Positions 58,430 through 64,000 of a stretch of DNA of 64,000 nt are shown piece after piece; the stretch's first letter is position 1; each line of letters starts with the position of its first letter. The stretch comes from Struthio camelus (taxonomy: Eukaryota > Chordata > Aves > Struthioniformes > Struthionidae). The position numbers and the translations under genes were made by a program. The notes under the pieces were generated by a model. The model was not told the origin of the DNA and did not search any database. It saw nothing but the letters and a program-made list of their open reading frames with translations. The DNA is taken from positions 11,184,214 to 11,248,213 of the forward strand of contig NC_090964.1 in assembly GCF_040807025.1 (NCBI RefSeq), given 5' to 3'.

Positions 58430-58920
58430 ATTAGGTAGTATTTGCATTAGATACCCAACCTCTGCTTCCGATTAAAAAAAGTGTGTAATTAGATTGAGAC
58501 ATCTACTCATCTCTGGGGGAAGAAGTCCTTTTCCGCACTGGACTAAGTCTGATTTGGTTAATTACCTTAGCAGTCCTGTATTAATACATAGTTTCTCGAT
58601 GGCAAGAAGTTGTAGTATTAGGTTTATTCCTCTTGGCTGTCACAATACTGTAGTAGAAGAGTTTAGGGATTAGGAATCAGGCATTCAGCCCAGTATTTCT
58701 CTCCTCTCTCCACTCAAGACTCTCCCCTGGTTTTGCTGATTAAAGTATTCCCTGTTTTGCTTGCCTGTTGGATGCAGTTCCAGGTTCTTTGCTTTACATA
58801 TAAGGATAATATATTCCCAATAACTGCTACAAAGTGATGCATTCTGGGATGCTTTGGAGTAATTATAGTTTGCAAGGTTCTTTGAAGAGGAGAATTTGTA
58901 TCAACGAACAAATGCACTAT
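58430..58920. promoter_or_regulatory. candidate element N with POU octamer
   Basis: An exact ATTTGCAT at 58440-58447 is followed by TAGATACCC, TGTGTAATTAGATTG near 58482, GGTTAATTACC near 58556, TTAATACATAG near 58580 and GAGTAATTATAG near 58857. The cluster of TAAT cores next to a POU octamer, about 10 kb upstream of POU3F1, suggests an enhancer. Inferred only. Confidence 0.4.
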
Positions 58921-59817
58921 TATTGGCACTACTGGTTCCTTAGTTCATCCTCTGGAACTAGCAAAGTCCCCACACAGACTGGCAAAGTGAAATGGATGTA
59001 AAAGAAGAGCGGCACTGACACAAAGTACATTCACGTTTGCACACTGTCCTTTTCCTCTGGTGGCTGCAATTTTGAAGATCTGCCTCCAATTGGAGCACAA
59101 AATTCTGCTGTAATTAACTGCAGGAAAGACAGATGCTGTCCTTTGGAAAAGCATGACTGAAAATGCATAAACTTACATCCACTGGAAAAAGAAACAACTG
59201 AAATTTGCAGCCAGACTTGTAGAAATCCATTCTTAGCACTCGGTGGCATTAAGGCAGGTGGGCACCAAGCCCCAGGGCAAGTACTCCAGAGCTGCCCCTG
59301 CAGGCAGCGGGCTGTCCTCGGGGCACACGGCCGGGCCTTGCCTGCAGGCCTGCCACGCCGAGCACCCCCAGCAGCCACCTGCGAGAGCTGCTTCACTCAG
59401 CGGGCTGGGCTAGAGGTCCAAAAGCACTGCTGGCACTGGGGGGAAATGACTTGGGAGCAAAACGAACACTCTGCAACAGAGCATTTTCCTATCAACAAAT
59501 AGGAACAGCTAATAAGATGTAAATCAACTGTTTGATAACTAAGCTGTTACAGGACTAGAGACTCAGGCTTCCCAGGGAAATTTCAGTTTTCAGAATCATA
59601 TATTTACTATTTATACGACTTGCCAGACTATCTACAGGCTGTCTGCGGAGCTCTCCCTTTTCAGAATGCTGCACAGGAAGCCAGAAGGCGCTTTCACAAA
59701 GAATTGTTTGTACTCTTCTCAAAGCAAAAATATATTCAGTGCAGGACTTAATTGGAATACTAAATCTGTGAGTGTTAGAAAAGGTGATAGAGAGTGGAAA
59801 CCATGGTGGGAGGCACA
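58921..59817. other. gene-free interval
   Basis: No supported gene. A GC-richer segment at 59240-59410 carries only a domainless minus-strand frame. Confidence 0.5.
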
Positions 59818-60150
59818 GGAACATAGCAAAAACACAGCTATAGGAGGTAAGACCAGAGATACAGCCAGTGCAATGCTCTGTCCAGTGACAGAGGCAGAGG
59901 GAAGGCTGTAAGAACCAGACCAAGCACGCAGTGATGCTTCTCCCAAATACCCTCCCAGAGTCCGACAATTCCCTGAGCCAGAAGTGATGTTTGTTATTCA
60001 ATAGCTCTTAATTTTTTTCCTTCCGTGACTTTGTCCTTTTTTTTTTTTTTTTTCAATCCACATAAACTTTCAGCATCCACAACTCTGCAGCAAAGATTTT
60101 CACAGAGGAACGAGGCAGCGTGTACAAAACCACCCTCTACTGTCTGCAGA
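59818..60150. mobile_element. ancient CR1-like LINE 3' fragment
   Basis: A run of sub-blocks in the right order resembles a widespread sauropsid CR1-type 3' sequence: AGCCAGTGCAATGCTCTGTC (59858), CCTGAGCCAGAAGTGATGTT (59972), TTGTTATTCAATAGCTCTTA, then CAATCCACATAAACTTTCAG with CATCCACAACTCTGCAGCAA (60054-60092). The family comparison is from memory and no alignment was run, so subfamily, orientation and exact limits are uncertain. The copy is diverged and non-coding. A T17 run at 60037-60053 interrupts it. Confidence 0.5.
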
Positions 60151-60869
60151 ACTAGAGCCGGTGAATGAGTCACCTCTAGGTGACTCCTCCCGGCTACTCA
60201 GGAGTCCAGAGGTGGCAATCATTTTGTCACTCAGCTATCTCTTTTCCAGGCTGAGGAATCCCCTTCTAGGGATGCTGTTCGATACCTCCAATAGGCCTCG
60301 TTGACCTTTCATGAATCTTTTCCAGGTAGATACACGCTTGGAGAGCTCAGATAGAGAGAGAGAGAACTTAATAATTTCACTGGACTTGTGTTGTACGTGG
60401 CTCCTATTGCCAGGAACACTGGGCCACCCAAGGCATCAGCCAGGAGAGAGGCGTCTCCCAAGAGCAGAGATTGTTGTGAGGCGAATATGTTCAATTTAGA
60501 ATGAGCCAAAGGTGGTGCAGCTTGGGAACGGCTTGTTTTTTGTTAAGACCCAGAGCAGCACTTTGCCAGGCAAATGGAGTAAATAAGCTTCCTCACACTT
60601 CTTCTGAGAGAACAGGGAACAGAGACAACCAGTGTGCAGCAGCCAAAAGCAGCAGGAGCGTTTCTTACGATGCACCTTAGTAGAAGGGAAGTCCAAGGGC
60701 TGGCTTCCTGGCACAGCCTCATGAGCAGGTTCCAGTTTCAGCACAGAAATGTTCCCCCGCCCCTCCCCCCCCAATTTTTTAGGTCAAAAGGTGACCAAAG
60801 GCTGGATTTTTCTCCTGAGCACTTTTCTCTCCTTGTAACTTTCACAGGGATGCATAAAATATAACCGGA
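60151..60869. other. gene-free interval
   Basis: No gene or repeat recognised apart from a short AGAG-type tract near 60351-60363 and C-rich low complexity near 60756-60773. Confidence 0.5.
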
Positions 60870-61300
60870 TACATTTCAAGCAAGACAATGGATTGCCTTG
60901 TACTGATGTGCAGGCCCAAGGTGTCTATTATTTATAGGCCTCATTTTCTCGTAGCAGATTTGCATAGATGAACTCCTGGCGGCTGACAGGCCTAAAGCTG
61001 TGAGGCTTGCAAGTCTGCGCTGTGAGGGGGGCACAGGGTGAGGCAGCAGCCAGGCGTCGCTTTGTGTTACGCTGCACTGTGAGCTCCCTTGCACAAACTC
61101 TGGATCACTGCACTGAACGACCCTGACCGCGGACTGTGGAAGCACGTCTTCAAAAAAGGGGCAGAGTAGAATTTTGCCAGAAAACTGAATAAAGAAACTG
61201 TGCATCTAGTTGAGAGAAAAATACATCTGATGTATGCTGAGAGACCACTCTGCTCCGGAGGGAATATTTTATTATTCCGCATGTCAATGTGGCACTGCGG
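60870..61300. promoter_or_regulatory. candidate element O with POU octamer
   Basis: An exact ATTTGCAT at 60958-60965 lies in an AT-rich stretch (TCTATTATTTATAGGCC near 60924), followed by TTTTATTATTCCGC near 61266. About 12.5 kb upstream of POU3F1. Inferred regulatory role. Confidence 0.35.
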
Positions 61301-64000
61301 TTGCCTAGCAGGTACAGTGCAAGCATCCTGATCTACCTGTGCTGTGTAGCCATGCCGTGCGCAGGGGAACTCGAGACTCTTGGTAGCACCTCTCATTCAC
61401 ATGTTGTCACTAGGAGTAACTCTGAGCATGCCGTGTCTCTCAGCTGGCGAGGGAAAAGCTAAACACTCTGACATCTGATTTGAAACAGGTGATGAGAGGC
61501 TGCCTGGTGTCAGCTGGGTGGATCGCTCCTCTTGTCATTGAACAAATTCAAGCACTGATCTGCCAGGAGCCAGCAGCGTGTGTTTAAGGGAGACTCTCCT
61601 CCGTCCCTTCACAGGTGACATCCGAAAAGTGCTCTTCAGTCCACGAGGCATACTTGCGCGCGTGGCAGGAGAAGGCTGTATCTGCTCACAGGCCCATTGT
61701 TCCCACACTTTAGCTCAGGCCTTTAAACCGAAGGAAGTCATGAAAGAAAGATTCATCCATGCAGGGAATAACTCTTCCAGTTTATTCCAGAAGCGAATTC
61801 TAGGTGCCACTACCATGAGACAAAGGCTACATGAAGTTGGTAGCTAGTGAGGTTTCGGTGGCTTTGCATCATGGAACTTTTGCAGAAACGCTGAACTATG
61901 AGAAGAAGTTGGTGGAAGAGAAGTGACCAGCTTGTGTGAACGAGGCCACGCTGCAGCCCTCCAGAGCGCCTCACGCCTGCGGCTGTGGGAGCTGGGCAGA
62001 GCGTGCCTCATTGGCCTGCAGCGGCTCCTGTCGAAAGGCTCCTCAAACCGCAGGCGGTGCGTTAGTAAGCCAAACTGCAATTAGGGGCCTAAGCAAAGTT
62101 AGATCCAATTGCATGAAGCAGGATCATGTATCATAAAAACAGCTTTACTTAGTTAATCCTCCGATTGATTTTAAGGCCCTGCAGAGACTGAAAGACTATT
62201 AAAAGATTTGTGTCAGCAACACTCCCCAGTGCAGGCACAGTCTCCATTGCAGCTCACCTGATGTTTATCCAGTCACAGCCTAAGCCTCTTCTTAGGGCAG
62301 TGCAACCACTAAACCCTTCATTTAAATTGTATCAACTTTCTCTAATTATTTCTTGAACTTCCATCTAGAGGATTAGCACTTGGCTACAACTGAGAGCCAA
62401 TGCCGTGCTGAGCAGCAGCGCCAGTGCCGGCCAAGGTGCCTCGCACGGCAGAGCTAGCGGAGCCGGGCTGGCCGGGCAACCCGCCCCGTGGGGGGCACCC
62501 CGTCTCGTGGGGACACATGCCCTGCACTGCCTGGGTCCTCCACTGCCTGTGCCACTGGCACTCCCTTGTGACTCCTAGCCCATGGTTTGGGGTTTTCCTC
62601 TCCTTCGCTCCTCTGGTGGCAGGGGGAAGGGGCTGCTGTCTGGTCAGGCTGCCGTCAGTCCCAGCAGTCTCACAAAGAACTTTCTCCAGCTGCTGCTGCT
62701 GCAGCCTGGGGCAGGCTGGGGACATGCCGTGAGCCTCTGCTGGTCCAGCTACACCGTGCCAAACAGAGGGCAGCAGGACGGCTTTTGACTCTCAGCAAGG
62801 AGCAGGACTGCGGGCCTCCAGCTTCATGTTCTGCCCTAGATGTTCTTGCAACGGAGATTAATGAAGGCAACAACAGTCATAGAAACAGCTCCCCCGAGGG
62901 GCTGGCCAGGACAGCCTGGCTTGTGCAACTTCCCGGGCAGAGCCCCCAGTGCACACCTGCTCCAGCTGTGCTTGTCCTCCCCCAGCGCTGGTCAGCCGAG
63001 GCTCATGTGCCTCCAGCAACAAGCAGCGCGGGGCCAAGGGTTCTCTTATCGCAGCCACAACTACTGACCAGCAAGGGCAGCCTGACAGGCTTGTACCCCC
63101 CCCCCCCCCCCGGCTATTTCCTGTTATTTTCTTATCGTTTCTTGAATCTCAGCTTAAACGCTCTCATTCCACAGTCGGTCACAGAGCAGCCTTGTTGCCC
63201 GACTCCTGGAGCTCAGTTTGGCAAAAGCCCTACAACACATCCTCAGTTGCTCCTTGTCTCACTTCTTCAACATCCCCAGCTCTGTGTGGATGAGAGGCAA
63301 TGTGCTGAGTGTGCAGAGCTGGAATGCTTGCTCTTGCATCCAACTGCAACTGCTCATGTGCCTGCCTGTTTTCTCCAGCACCTGCCTCCTCATGTCCAGA
63401 TTCAAACTGCAGATAACGTAACTCTGCTAGCCTCCTGGGCAGGGCTGTGTTTGCTGGGAGAAACGCTGGCCTTGAAAATTGGGTGTGAGTCTGTGGGATT
63501 CTTCAGATAGTTTCTGCTACTGGATTGTCTGGAACAGGCTAGAGTCTGACCCTCAGTTCCAGCTAGTTCAAGTTCACACGAGGAAATCATGCCCAGGTGA
63601 CTGTCTAGCAGGCTTGGCTGCTTCTTCTGTTTGCCACTATCCTGGGCTATTTATGTCAAACCAAGAGACAAGCAATGCTTCTTTTTCCTGTTGGTTGGCT
63701 GTCTTCTTTGTTGCACCAGATAGGGATGATGAGGCTTTTCAAGGATCTGTTTTCAAGCAGCAGTCCGAATAGCTGCTCCACTCTCAAATGCAGTAGAGCA
63801 CAGAGGCATCCTGCTGAGCTGAACCCCACGGCCGTGGCCTGGCAGGAGAAGCCACTCAGCAGAGGAGACCCTCAGGGGTATGGGTGGGTGCAGGCCACCG
63901 GTGCCACTGAAAAGGAGCTGGGCACACTCAGCTGGGGTGGACGAGGCCAGTGACACAAAGAAAAGCAATCTGCGAGCCTCGTCCAAAGAAGCGTGAAAGA
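61301..64000. other. gene-free right edge
   Basis: No supported gene. A 307-codon plus-strand frame at 62587-63510 has no domain, crosses a C16 homopolymer (63096-63111) and shows compositional bias. AT-rich DNA at 62100-62370 (TAGTTAATCC, GATTGATTTTAAGG) might be regulatory. In mammals a long gene desert lies on this side of POU3F1. Confidence 0.45.
63096..63111. repeat. C16 homopolymer
   Basis: An uninterrupted run of 16 C; likely length-polymorphic and prone to sequencing error. Confidence 0.9.

Noticed and set aside
62587-63510. 307-codon plus-strand frame
   Set aside because: Crosses a C16 homopolymer that gives a poly-Pro stretch, has no domain and no conserved block. I could not support it as a gene.

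Overview
This looks like avian (or at least sauropsid) nuclear DNA. It has short GC-rich CpG islands, few interspersed repeats, one probable ancient CR1-type LINE fragment and two vertebrate genes. The order UTP11 then POU3F1, UTP11 on + and POU3F1 on -, matches the human 1p34.3 block (FHL3-UTP11-POU3F1). The species cannot be fixed from the sequence.

Layout. 1-21480: about 21 kb with no coding exon I can support. It holds a strong CpG island at 661-1580 and a weaker CpG-rich patch at 7381-8330. In mammals this side holds FHL3 on the minus strand, but I see no LIM-domain exon here. 21480-23030: CpG-island promoter of UTP11, with a 63-bp GC-box minisatellite upstream. 22688-27112: UTP11, eight coding exons giving a complete 253-residue small-subunit processome protein, with a poly(A) signal at 27291. 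27320-46460: a gene-free interval downstream of both convergent genes. AT-rich, homeodomain/SOX/POU-motif-bearing blocks that look like conserved non-coding elements alternate with GC-rich islands, minisatellites and microsatellites. 46470-49400: the POU3F1 locus, a single-exon 366-residue class III POU factor on the minus strand inside a large CpG island, with AU-rich 3' UTR elements and four CCAAT boxes upstream. 49400-64000: the 5' side of POU3F1, gene-free, with further candidate regulatory blocks and one old CR1-like fragment.

Function. UTP11 is a housekeeping nucleolar factor for 18S rRNA maturation. POU3F1 (Oct-6/SCIP/Tst-1) is a developmental transcription factor of neural, epidermal and Schwann-cell lineages. 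Most non-coding structure on both sides of POU3F1 is best read as its regulatory landscape. In mouse a Schwann-cell enhancer lies roughly 10-12 kb downstream of the gene, equivalent to about 35-37 kb here. All conservation statements are inference, because no alignment could be run.
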